From Nymphaea colorata (lineage: Eukaryota; Streptophyta; Magnoliopsida; Nymphaeales; Nymphaeaceae), in NCBI RefSeq assembly GCF_008831285.2, contig NC_045139.1:17840354-17904353 (forward strand): a DNA stretch of 64,000 bases, given 5' to 3'. Made by a program: the position numbers and the translations under genes. Every line of letters begins with the position of its first letter. The stretch's first letter is position 1. Below, one piece after another: positions 1-10,110 of the stretch. Under the pieces are notes generated by a model. That model did not search any database and had not been told where the DNA came from. It saw only the letters and a program-made list of their open reading frames with translations.

Positions 1-756
1 AGGAGAAGGGGAAGCCCTGTGCTTCTCTGCGGGGCAGAAGGGTTGGCCAGCCGCTGGTCTCCTGCAACTTTTTCACGAAGTCCAGCTTCTTAGTCTTGCT
101 GCCTGGCTTTAAGTTCCCTTCCAAGAAGAGGAAATTAATCTCACGGTCTCCCTTTAGCTGATCGAGTGTCGTCCCAAGTTTGTACTTATGGTAAACAAGG
201 CAAAATTTCATGCTGCCAGCATACTTCCTCTGGGTAGGATCATCGATGTCTGAACGCAACATGTATTCCAAAAAGTATGAGATGATTGTAATGAACAATT
301 GTTGTTTGTTGCGTGTAGACACAAGAATGCATGAAACCATTTTTTATTCGCTTTGAACAGTTGCAAATAATATTGGCATATAAGAAAGGCCAGGAATCTC
401 AATTGGATCTCGACCAAGTCCAAGCCCGATTTTATCTGTAGAAGAAAAATTAGAACATTGATTGCATCTGGGTAGGGAAAGATTTTTTAAGGACATTGAA
501 TCAAGCCAAGATGCATTGCAGGATCTATGCGGGTGGCTAGTATTTTCGATGGATTTTTTTTTTTTCATCGTAGCATTATTTTTACTGTGTTAGGATTAAG
601 CTAACAGTACTTCAATAGGAGTGATTTTTGAAGATTGGAACAAGTAGTACTCACGTACCAACAGCGCAGGCATATTTTTGCCTACTGGTAATATGAGTAA
701 ATGATGTATTTCGAAAAATTTTTTTTTTTCTTTTTTCCCCACTTTTCTGAATCACC

Positions 757-796
757 TTTTGGCAAGAAAGCATGGATTTTGGCAAGAAAGCATGGA
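757..796. repeat. 20-bp tandem duplication inside exon 2 of BURP gene A
   Basis: Two identical adjacent 20-mers (757-776 and 777-796) cover the last codons of exon 2 just before the splice donor. Genes B (23157-23268) and C (43080-43191) have one copy. The extra 20 bases change the exon phase and cause the frameshift described for gene A. Confidence 0.95.
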
Positions 797-897
797 GAGA
801 CGTGGGAATGGGAGTTCTGGGCAACAGTTTATTCCAGTAGCCCACCGGACTCATCTCCCTGCTGCTGCTGCTGCTGCTCGCACCTACAAGCTGCAAA

Positions 898-1707
898 TTT
901 AAAAAAAGGATAAAGCGATCAGAAAACTTCTGTATGTCGACTGTGGACCAAGCCCACTGAGCTCACTGCTTAACTGGGATGTCCCAGCCCAGCAAATAGT
1001 GTGCAATTAAAGGAAAAAATATGCTGAAACATTATTGGCAATGAAATAATACGCAATTTCCCAAGATTTCAGATCCTTGATCCCCAACAAATAACTCAGC
1101 TACTTTACTTCAAAAAGGCATGAAATTGTACTCCTCATGTGTTTAATCCACGAACCCTACGTGTTTAATCTCTCGACGCATTTTTTACTTTTTCATTTGT
1201 TACGTGCACTCAGTGACGTTTTACCTTCACCAGAAGATTATACATTTGGTCAAGAGAGCCTGGTAAATACTAGTTAGCTGGACTGCAAATGGTGGTAGTA
1301 CAACACTCTAGAAAGGAAGAGTCCTCCCACCTGGAGATGACCTGCAATGAGTATACTATGAGAGAATTTAAGGAAGGGAGTGATGGGCATAAGGAAGAAG
1401 GGCTATATTCTCGATGATTGAGGGTAATTAGCTCCTAGCATCTGTTTCATGACAAACCCTCAAGTGAGACGGGGATTCTATTTCTCTTGGAGTTCTTGCT
1501 GTTGGAAAAGGCATGGCCATTTGACGGGTGTGATACAACAGTGCCATTCCCTTGTCCAAATGTCTGCACTTATCAAAATGCAGGAGAATGGTTTTGGGGG
1601 TCTTATGCCCCAAGTGCGCTATCAAGTCTCTCAGTCAGAGGTGGTTTCCTCCAAGTAAACTAAAAAGGAAATGGCATGGCTAAGCAATAGATGGGAAAGA
1701 GATTTAC
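898..1707 (-). other. Intron 1 of BURP gene A with SINE-like remnant
   Basis: Non-coding sequence between exons 2 and 1. It holds the conserved intron segment seen in every array module, including a tRNA-like stretch near 1525-1575 (see SINE entry). The segment just 5' of exon 1 on the plus strand, with the phrase about gatttacc, is the splice-donor side. Confidence 0.5.
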
Positions 1708-1843
1708 CATAAGAGCCGAGAGCAACAACAAGAAGAAGGGGATGAAATTGGCCATGGTAGTAGTAGCTAGAGTGAAGAAGGGCTTTGAAAGGAGAGGAGT
1801 ATCTCAATTTCCTTCCCACTTTGCCAGTAGAGGGTCAGGAGCA

Positions 1844-1852
1844 ATTTATAAG
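1844..1852 (-). promoter_or_regulatory. TATA box of BURP gene A
   Basis: Read on the minus strand this is TTATAAATT, about 90 bases upstream of the exon 1 ATG at 1755. The same motif at the same distance precedes genes B, C, E and E2. Confidence 0.6.
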
Positions 1853-2237
1853 CCCTAGCTACTTGCTGCGCGGACCCGCTAGGAGGAGATTGGTGCAAGT
1901 ATCGGCCAAAGACTGTATGGTTCTCCTTCCTCCATGTCCTCCATGTTGCCAGATTCCTTCTCTCTGTTCATGTATGATTATTTATCTATTGGCTGGCAGA
2001 GGTAGAGTCCGTTTCCCTTGTTCGCTTCCAATAATTGCTACTTCCCTTCTTTTGTCCATTAGCCTTTGCAAGGTAACTGCACGGGGATCATGGGATGACG
2101 AGTAGGGAAACCTTCGTTTGGAACCCTTCGTACAATTATTTTGCATGTTCTGAGTTTTACTTTTCTTTTCTTTTCTTGCGGATATGTGGGTAGTTAGATA
2201 TACAATTCGATTCCATAAAAACGAAACATTAGTACTT

Positions 2238-2405
2238 TAGGGTCTGTTTGGCATGATGAATAATGTGTAAATGTTACATGAACGTGCCTCATATATTGAG
2301 GTAGATTCATAAAACACTGATTCAAGTGGTTCATGAATTCATCTCAATATTTGAGGTATATTTATCGAACACTCATCCAATGTTTCCCATGCCAAACGAC
2401 CATTT
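2238..2405. mobile_element. MITE upstream of gene A, possibly Tourist/Harbinger-like
   Basis: The sequence starts GGGTCTGTTTGGCATG and ends CATGCCAAACGACC, giving inverted ends of about 14 bp around roughly 155 bp. TTA stands on both outer flanks, which would fit the TTA target duplication of PIF/Harbinger elements. A shortened relative with the same ends lies at 24636-24735 upstream of gene B, and a left-end trace is at 45018 upstream of gene C. The insertion therefore predates the split of these copies. Confidence 0.5.
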
Positions 2406-2409
2406 AATC

Positions 2410-3240
2410 ATCAAAATTCTGCTTATATGAAACTGCAAAAGGTGCGTCAAGAGTAAGTTGAGCCATTTGGCAAAATAAGATTGGGAGTTTAACGTCCAGG
2501 TTTTAAGATTACGATGCTGATCTGACATGTACCTAAGCTTTTAAAAGATCCGAACTAGTGGACAGGAGTCAGAATGATGGATTTTTCAAAATAAAGATGA
2601 ACTTATTGGGTGATTGCTAGATTTTTTTTAGAAAAACATGATCCCTTTAAAAAGTTCAATTGCCAAGCTGAGAATTAATGTGCTTATATCTTGAAATTCA
2701 AATGATAAGAACATTTTCCTGTTCTTACACATTTTTCATATCCTTTGTCATATAATGGTTAGTGCATTTGGTTTGACCCAAAACATTATGCAGGAAAGTA
2801 TCCACAGAGATTTTAAAAGTCTTGCACTATGATAATACTGTACCTGAACAGGAGGAGGTCGGTATATTAGGTTCGTGACTGCCTCCCAACAGTAAAAGTT
2901 AAGGTTGAATTATTTTGGTTATGAGAGAGAGATTGGGGAAATCTCATATATGTCGTTCAACATAATGTGTTCCTTTTCTTGCTTGTTTTTTCTTTCTAGA
3001 GTGCAATTTTCTTGTTCAATTTTCTGTGGTCATGGTCGAAGCCAGCGAATCCTTTTCAATGCATCTTTACTTTAATGGTAGGCCAACGGGAACGCCGCCT
3101 TCGTCTTCTTCCGATTCTTCTGCATCCTGGTCTGTCTCTTTTCCATTCTAGGCTTTCCCACTTAAAGCCAAGATGGGATACTCCCGTAGTACCTTTTTAC
3201 CTTACACTACAATAATAAGAAGCACACCAGTGCCTCAATG
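2410..3240. repeat. Distal 5' module of gene A
   Basis: This is the upstream part of the BURP module. It contains the motif about gattaagatcccgatctgac near 2505-2535, the poly-T/aataatgtgcc stretch near 2600-2690, and the block with aacgccgcc near 3085-3110. All recur through the window in the same order. I see no gene in it. Confidence 0.6.
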
Positions 3241-3698
3241 AGCAATGAGCATAGGCGCAACCAATAAGGTGGCTCACACTCAAGGGGTTCCAGATCATGC
3301 TTTCATGTGTTTCTCCTCTAAATTGTAAACAGTGACAAACATGACAACCAAGTTGAAAGCAGGTCTACTCAAGCCGTTAAGCAAGACAGAACATTGCATA
3401 CATATAAGAACATGACTTTCGGGTTTTTATGCCAAAAGCAGTTTCTTCTAAGTAAACGTTTTGTTATTTTAAAAGCACAGCAGTAGAAGAGGCACATGTG
3501 AAGGGCTCATTGGTTGTAATGTGCATAACATGGGTGATGGGTGGGTGAGAAACCCTCCCATGTTCACCCATCCATGACAAATTCATGTATGATGAACTTA
3601 GTTCTGACTTCACTTTATGTTAGTTTCACTTTTTTTTTTGAATCACAAAAGTGAAATTAAGTCATTTTACAAACTTTTTATTTTTAAAAGACAAGTCA

Positions 3699-3716
3699 TA
3701 TATATATATATATATA
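3699..3716. repeat. Short (TA)n tract
   Basis: About eight TA units, at the same place in the module as the far longer tract at 12367-12412. The microsatellite therefore expanded or shrank after duplication. Confidence 0.8.
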
Positions 3717-3854
3717 AAGTTAACATGACTCTGTCCGAATCACCGAGTTGACCTACTAAGTCAAGAGTCACTAGGCTTCAAAACATTGGTTTCCTCCAAG
3801 TAAAATAGAAAGGGTAACAGTTTGACCAAGCGATGGACGGGAAAAGAGATTTAC

Positions 3855-3902
3855 CAGAAGGGCAGAAAGGAAGAAGAAGAAGAAAGGAAAGAAATTGGCC
3901 AT
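3855..3902 (-). pseudogene. Orphan BURP first exon O1 (in frame)
   Basis: The 48-bp exon reads MANFFPFFFFFLSALL from the ATG at 3902-3900 and ends at CTG followed by a GTAAAT donor. Length and phase equal exon 1 of genes A-C. No exon 2 or BURP exon lies between it and gene A's exon 1. The conserved cttataa TATA motif is missing in this copy. It is either a relic or a distant alternative first exon. Confidence 0.7.
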
Positions 3903-4815
3903 GGTAGTAGCTGGCTAGAGTGAAGGGCCTTCATAAGAAAGAAGTATTTTAATTTCCTTCCCACTTTCCCTGTAGAGGGAGTACTCAAGAAGATTGGCGC
4001 AATAATTCGCCAAAGATTGTCTGGTTCTGCTGTCTCTATGTCTCCCAGATTTCCTGTTTTCATTTATCTATGGGCAGAGCTAGTGTCTGATTTCCTTATC
4101 TTTTTTCCCAATAATTACCGCTACTTCTTTTGTCCATTAGCTTTCAGAAGATTGCTTTAGGATCTTGAGCTTGTCCAGAACCATGTTGTAGATTTTCTTT
4201 TTATTTTTTGACCGTGTGGGTAAGATGAGATCTAAAGTTTGATTCGATTGAAAAAAAAAGCCTTTGATCAACTGAAAGCGGCACTTAAGTTGAGGCAAGA
4301 AATTGCCTCAATTTGAGATTAAGATCCCCAATTGACTTGCACATAAGCTTTTCAATGACCCCATGGAAGTCAGCATGATTGATTTTTTGAAATTAAGCCC
4401 AACTTAGTGGGAGATTTTCAGAAGCTAAACTTTTTAGAAAAATCTTGATTTTTTTAAAAGACTTAGTTGTTACTTCTGAATAACGTGCCTTTTAGTCACC
4501 ATAAACATTTTTTCTATTATTATGATATGTTCATATGTTTTCTCATGTAATGTTTGATGCATTTGATTAAAACCACTCCCTAAAGAATCAAATAACAAAG
4601 AGTAGAAAAACAAAACTTGGAAAGTATTGCAATAATAATATTGCTTCCAAAAAGGTCAAGGTCGCCTATAACATATCTGTTTGATTTAAGGCCATTTAAA
4701 ACCTGTATTATGGGTGAATAAGAAGAGTATTTCATCTTATTGCCCAACAAGAACAAGAGAAAGTCCTCATCCAACCACCCAACAAGAGAGCCTTTGTATT
4801 GTTATGCGATAAGAT

Positions 4816-4950
4816 AAAATACTCCTTCTACTTACCCAAAAGCTTATGTCATAAATTTTTAAAATACTCTTCCTACTTACCAAAAAACTTATGTCATAAA
4901 TTCTTAAAATACTTCTCTTACTTACCAAAAAGCCTATGTCATAAATTCTA
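4816..4950. repeat. 45-bp tandem repeat, three units
   Basis: Units start at 4816, 4861 and 4906 with the phrase aaaatactyc..cttacc, and each ends in the phrase atgtcataaatt. The copy in the sister module (13540-13620) has two units. The open frame across it is a repeat artefact. Confidence 0.85.
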
Positions 4951-5660
4951 TCGTTGGATTCTCATAGGTTTCATGATTGTCTCTTTAACAGTTAGAACAA
5001 GAAAGGGTTAAAGGCAGAAACTGGCCATTTTATTTAGGAGGGAATTTTTTTCCCCTCAAAAGGCATATATATAGTGCAATTTATGTGCCCTTTTTTATTT
5101 TCTATTTTTTCGAAAATGTTCTTGTTCAACACTTCTTCAACACTTCTCTGGTCGTGGTGGAACCAACAAGCTTTATTCATCCTCCTTTCTTCTCCGTTGT
5201 CGTAAAAGCCCACTCCTTAATTTTTTGCAAGGAAATAATAAAAAACATACCTTAAACTTTGACAATAATAAAAGAATACACCTAACTTTTCATATTATTA
5301 GTAACGTAGTTAAGCTCTTTTATCAGTTTATGTTTAATCCAAGAAGAAAGATAAGACTATTTTTGAAAATTTTAATTGCATAGGTCAGTAAGTTTTGCCG
5401 TTTTAAACTCTAAAAAATAGCATGAAATTGAAATATTGCCAAGCAGTATTAGATTTTTCCTGAAGAACCTTCTTAAATTATCAAAAAGTTATCGTGTCAT
5501 AATATCATTATTTGAAATATAAATAGAAAACTAATTTGTTTGAATATGATATTTAATCAGTGTATCGATATCACTGGGGCAAATTAGAACTTAGATGAGA
5601 AACCAAATCTCAAATCTACGTTTCTTAGATGAATGAATTCATCAAGGAGAATCCACGCAC

Positions 5661-5663
<3 letters not shown>

Positions 5664-5699
<36 letters not shown>
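5664..5699. repeat. (TA)n microsatellite
   Basis: An uninterrupted TA tract of about 18 units. Confidence 0.95.
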
Positions 5700-5702
<3 letters not shown>

Positions 5703-6161
5703 GTGCAGGAACAAGCAGGTTGTGGGTTTGATTCTCATAAACGCTAACCATTGGATGGTGTTGAGTTATAAAGTGGGTTTGATTCTCATGGACTGAACTC
5801 AATGATGTATGTTTCTGCTCGAAGATTGTGCATTTGGGGAACGAGCACTATGTAATTTCCCGAAGAAAATGGTGTTCGTAAAGGCACGGCTAGCCCTGAC
5901 GGGTGTGGCGCAACCGGCTAGGGTAGTAAATGGTAGGCAGTTAGTTGCTTTCAAGAACATTGATACCTATGACAATAGAAAGATAAAGCATGATAAATAT
6001 TAAATGAAGCAGAGAGCTTGATATGCACAACCAAATACAATAAGCTAAATAGAAGCCACTGTCTATAAAGTAGACAAAGTAGCCAAGCAGAAGACCATCT
6101 GCGTCAACATTCATAGTTAGGATCAAAAAATTTATCAAAAAAAAATGTGGATCAAACTTAC

Positions 6162-6322
6162 CCATGTAAGAGCAGAAATGCAACGGTGCCATCTACAGGC
6201 ATAAGAGTACACTTATAGTTGAAGATCGGGTTTTCCTCCTCACTCCATTTCTTGCTTCCCAAAGGTGCAATGAAAGGATGAGATTCATCTATCTTTGCTA
6301 CCCACAAATGAGTGAGACCAAG
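6162..6322 (-). other. Isolated exon-like segment with good splice sites, unrecognised
   Basis: On the minus strand a long pyrimidine tract and CTGCATCAG precede an open 161-bp segment that ends ATGG followed by a GTAAGT donor. The translation begins LGLTHLWVAKIDES and ends near MPVDGTVAFLLLH. I do not recognise the family. The composition is protein-like and both splice signals are strong, so this may be an exon of a real or captured gene whose other exons were not found nearby. It does not belong to the BURP family. Confidence 0.4.
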
Positions 6323-6469
6323 CTGATGCAGAACAACAGAGAGTTTAAAAAACAGAGAGACAAACTTGGTCATCCGCACCTAATTTCATACATTGCCATA
6401 AAGTTGGTCTTCCACACCTAATTTCATACCCTACCACAAAAGAAGATGACATTTGAGATCACCTTTTTA

Positions 6470-6770
6470 CCTTTATAAACCCAAAAAACCAGAGCAAGCA
6501 CTCTACTCTTTTGCACTTTTCTAAACCCAAAAAACCAGAGCAAGCACTCTACTTTTCTGCACTTGGGAAGCCCCTTATTCCATGAGAGAGACCTTTTTCG
6601 TTTCTAGAACCAGAAAACGAGAGACCCAAGAACACTCTGCTCTTCTATGCTTGGGAAACCATCGAATCCAAGAGAGGGACTTTTCTTCATTCTAGAACCA
6701 GAAAACAAGAGGCCCAAGAGCTCTCTACTCTTGTGTGCTTGGGGAAGCCCGTCGATTCCGAGAGAGAGAG
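6470..6770. repeat. Degenerate tandem repeat of about 83-88 bp
   Basis: Four diverged units carry the phrases accagaaaac, gaagcccc and ctctactctt; similar points occur at 6520, 6603 and 6691. The array ends in a (GA)n tract at 6757-6785. No gene is seen. Confidence 0.7.
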
Positions 6771-6785
6771 AGAGAGAGAGAGAGG
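6757..6785. repeat. (GA)n microsatellite
   Basis: An uninterrupted GA tract of about 14 units. The antisense open frames here are repeat artefacts. Confidence 0.95.
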
Positions 6786-7214
6786 GAGGTATACATTGGT
6801 GGAATTTGTGGAGCAGCGTAAAGAGATCTTTAGTGGCCGATGGAAAAAGAACAAAAACGGTTTAGGGCGTTCACGCTCCAACACACACACATATATATGT
6901 TCTTACAAAATTTTTTATTAATTATAGTTATTTTTAATCATTATTAAAATAACAAATGAAAATTCATACGGGCAGCGTATACAACCAGCTCTGTTACTTG
7001 ATAAGTAGAGAAATGCAAAGCTGATTACTTACACATCTCTTGTGTATGTAAAAGGTTGTGTAATAACTAAAATGCTCCATTTATAAAATGAAAGATGTAG
7101 ACTTTTGAAAAGATAAAATGGGAATTGTGAAAATAATAAAGCACTAAATTGTAGATAGCTTTAAACAAAAAAAAAAAATCTAAAATGTCATCGCTTATTT
7201 CTTTCTTTTTTTTT

Positions 7215-7900
7215 TGGTTCAGGGTAGTAACTAGCTAGAGTGAAGGGTTTCTTCCCACTTTGCGGGTGGAGGGATAAACGTTAATGCTGACTGACAAACA
7301 ACGCCGCCCTTGTCCTTTATTAATGCTGACTGACAAACAACGCCGCCCTTGTCCTTTATTAATGCTGACTGACAAACAACGCCGCCCTTGTCCTTTATTA
7401 ATGCTGACTGACAAACAACGCCGCCTTTGTCCTTTATGCAATAATTCAATAACGCTAATCGACAAAGAGCGTCGTCTTTATTCTTTTTCCAATTCTGATT
7501 CAGAGGATCCCGTTTCTTCTCCATCGTTTCCCAGTTAAACCGAAGATGGGATATACTTGCACCTCCTTTTTCTAAGGGAATAATAAAAACCGTTCCTCAA
7601 GTTAAAAAAAAAAATACATCTAATTTTTTCATATTATTAGTAACATAGTTAAGTTCTTTCATGGTTAATCCAAGAAGAATAATCAGATTTTTTTCTAATT
7701 TTAATTGTCTAGATCAGTGAGTTTTACCATTCTAAACTCTAAAAAATAGCACGAAATTGAAATTTATATGCCCACAAATACTAATACATTTACATTTTAT
7801 AAAAAAGTTGTTGTGTTATAATGTCATTATTTTAAATATTAATAGAAAAAACTAATTTGTTTGGACATAATATTTAATCGGTGTGTCGATGTTACTGGAT
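7215..7900. repeat. Shortened BURP 5' module copy, exon lost
   Basis: It keeps a fragment around the promoter (gctagagtgaaggg, ccactttgc) joined directly to the aacgccgcc block and the distal part (aacatagttaag, gttttaccat). Exon 1 and the middle part are deleted. Confidence 0.7.
7283..7438. repeat. 39-bp minisatellite, four units
   Basis: Near-identical units start at 7283, 7322, 7361 and 7400, followed by a diverged fifth. The unit is the conserved aatgctaac..acgccgcc element that is present once in almost every other module, so a normally single element was amplified here. 39 is divisible by 3, so all frames stay open; this is not a gene. Confidence 0.95.
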
Positions 7901-8029
7901 GCCAATGCAAATGAATGAGCTTAATTACACTTTGCCTTTATTAAAGGTGATCTGGTGTTGTGGTCAATTTAACCTAAGCTAAGTTAACTGGCAGATGATT
8001 GTGTTTGGTTAATGATGCAAAACTTTAAC

Positions 8030-8298
8030 CTAGTGTTTGGATGACACTCCAAAACAAAGACCTTCAAAATAGAACAAGTTTTCTAAAAAACGAGTACATT
8101 TTGGGAAGGTTTGGCTTTTAAAAGGGATTAAACAATGTGGACCCCTTCAGGGTATTCACCACCAAAAAAAAAAAAATGTTATGGGTGTAGCCACTAAATA
8201 CACAAAATTGATTAAAATATCATTTGTTTCGCACAACTGAATTTTATAAAACAGTTTTTGTTTTTAAGATGTCATCTAAACAAACACTAAGGGGTTGT
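8030..8298. mobile_element. MITE with CTAGTGTTTGGATGACA-type ends
   Basis: The left end reads ctagtgtttggatgacac and the right end, reversed, reads ttagtgtttgtttagatgac. The body contains the internal phrase aaaacagtttttg. Relatives are at 16783-17020 (right end lost) and 56190-56460. Each follows the same phrase about gatgcaaaactttaa, so it travelled with the surrounding block. Confidence 0.5.
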
Positions 8299-8302
8299 TC
8301 GA

Positions 8303-8508
8303 TATTTCGGGAATCATGAAATTTTAGAATCAAAATGTTAATGTTTTAAGAAATTAGAATTATTACACAAACTAAGTATTGTGTTTTCAGAATTAAGAAA
8401 CTGAAACATGAAATTTTGATTTCATTCCAGTTTGAAGGGGAATAATGATTATGAATTTTCATTTTTGTATGATAAAAATTCCAAACCATCAAACGTTCCC
8501 TAAGTTTT
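8303..8508. mobile_element. MITE with inverted ends, directly abutting the previous one
   Basis: The left end reads aaggggttgttcgatatttcgggaatc. The right end, reversed, reads ttagggaacgtttgatggtttggaatt, giving imperfect inverted ends around about 205 bp. Relatives end at 17190 and 18480. Confidence 0.45.
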
Positions 8509-9887
8509 TTTTTTTTTTTTCAAAAATGGAAAAAGAATAGGTTTAATTTTCTAGCATTACAATTATTTGGGTCCGTTTTTCATTTTTTTTTCCTTTTTAG
8601 TTACTAGAAGCCCACTGAATGAAATAGCTACCGTTAAATGCTGGCCTCGCCAATCCTTAGAAGACGAAAATCAGTTAACTCGTATGCTTAAGTTACCCAT
8701 CTATATTACTTGTACTAAATTCAAGAGTGTGCCGTTACCTGCATGCGTCTTTTTAAATAAATTGGATCCACTGATGAATTTATCATGATCCACTTAGTCA
8801 GTTGGTTTAAATTACAAACCTTGATCTGATCTTTTAATATACCTCAAAATTCTTTTGACCATTTGATAATGAATCTGAAGTGGCTCATGCATAAATTGGC
8901 TAATGTAATTGACAAAAAAGATATTTGGTTGCGTTAGAGTCAAGTATGCAACGAGCCAAAGCTTTGGAGAAGAGAACCGGCTTCTTCATAAGGCAGTGTA
9001 CTAGAAAAGAAAAGTTCTCCTAAGGGAAAAACTTAAGGGGCATTTGGATGACTCCCTTAAAACCAGGTTTTGAGAAACCAGGATTTGTGGAAACCTGGTT
9101 TGTTTGTTTGGATGACAATAGGCAAACCAGGTTTTAACTTTTCAAACAGATGTTTGTTTGGATGACAAAAACCAGGCTTTTGATAAACTCTTTAGAAATA
9201 AACTTAAGCTGAACAAAAGAGGACAGTAAATTACAGTTGAATAAATAAAATCATCCATTATGCAAAATACAATTATGGCAAATCATAAAATTAATACACT
9301 CATTAACAAGGAACACAAGAGTAATATGAACAAATATTGGTTACAACAAATCATAAAATTAGTATACTCGTTAACAAGGAACACAAGTGTTGTGTTTAAT
9401 GTTTAAAACCAAGCATTGCAGTGCCTCACTAAATTAAATGGAGTCTTTACTTACTCAATATTCTCTTGAAGGATTATCATGCCAGAATTTATTTACTTGG
9501 TTGACATATGAATGTTAACTTATCTTCCTGCAACCGTATAGTTTTAGTCTGTTCACCATAGTCTGAACACCAAGTCACCTTATTTGACCACTACATCTAC
9601 TTGTAAAGATTATAGACGAACAATTATACATAACAGAAGTGGAGATTTTGTCAAAGGACCAACTCATATCCCTAAGCTAACGATACTCAAAGAAGTACTA
9701 GATCTTTTTTTTTTGTCATTTATAAATGAATTGCTTTCCAATGAACGATAATAGTTATCTTCTCCTTGAAAGTGACATGTTTCTAGCCTCCCATAATTGT
9801 AAATCAGCAAACAACTAACATGATTCTTCTGCTCCTGTGTGTTCAATGAGAAAGTAGTGAATATGCGCCATAAAATTGATGGGTCAC

Positions 9888-10110
9888 AGATACTGAAAAC
9901 GTCTCAGAGGCTGATGCAGGCATAAACAAGGCCAAGCTAAAGCAAGATCTAGCTCCGGTTGAGGCAGAGAAGGAAAACCTTGAAAAGAAAATCAAGCAAT
10001 TAGAAAATGATCTGGACAAATCAACCTTATGGATCTTAAAGCTAGAATAAGAGCTAAAAGCGATCAATGAGAAGCGTTCGCAACATGAGGGTCTTACAAA
10101 GACAAGGGAA
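9888..10110 (+). pseudogene. Coiled-coil gene fragment, copy 1
   Basis: The plus-strand frame from 9888 reads a charged heptad-like stretch including DLAPVEAEKENLEKKIKQLE and then LWILKLE before a TAG. After it ELKAINEKRSQ continues. It looks like part of a long coiled-coil protein; I cannot name the protein. The second copy at 19756 allows the better reading MDLTKLVQELKAIIEKRS in another frame, so both copies carry frame breaks. Confidence 0.5.

Larger units (their letters stand above)
1..1755 (-). pseudogene. BURP gene A, left end cut off, frameshifted by a 20-bp duplication in exon 2
   Basis: Exon 1 is 1755-1708 (16 codons, MANFIPFFLLLLSALM, then GTAAAT donor), exon 2 is 890-756 (TTTGCAG acceptor, GTGATT donor), and exon 3 starts at 249 and runs off the window at base 1. 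The family is plant secreted cell-wall/apoplast BURP proteins. Exon 2 encodes a serine run, then MSPVGYW and LLPRTPIP. Exon 3 carries the start of the BURP domain and is open in its ancestral frame as far as it can be seen. The 20 bases at 757-776 are repeated at 777-796, so exon 2 is 135 bp (phase 0) where genes B and C have 112 bp (phase 1). Normal splicing then reaches a TGA at 210-208 and gives about 74 residues without the BURP domain. A TATA box lies near 1844-1852. The last third of the gene is outside the window, so other lesions are possible. Confidence 0.85.
3780..5575. repeat. BURP 5' module copy, orphan exon O1
   Basis: A full-length copy of the amplified module (intron start, exon 1, promoter, upstream sequence) with no exons 2 and 3 nearby. 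It is highly similar to 12480-14300, including the flanking tract at 3727/12421, so the two are products of one segmental duplication. Confidence 0.75.

Noticed and set aside
7283-7438. CRISPR-like array of regularly spaced repeats
   Set aside because: Units are directly adjacent with no spacers, and the genome is a plant nucleus. It is a minisatellite.
7231-7538. Repetitive open frames on both strands over the 39-bp array
   Set aside because: The unit length is divisible by 3, so frames stay open by arithmetic. The array sits in non-coding module DNA.
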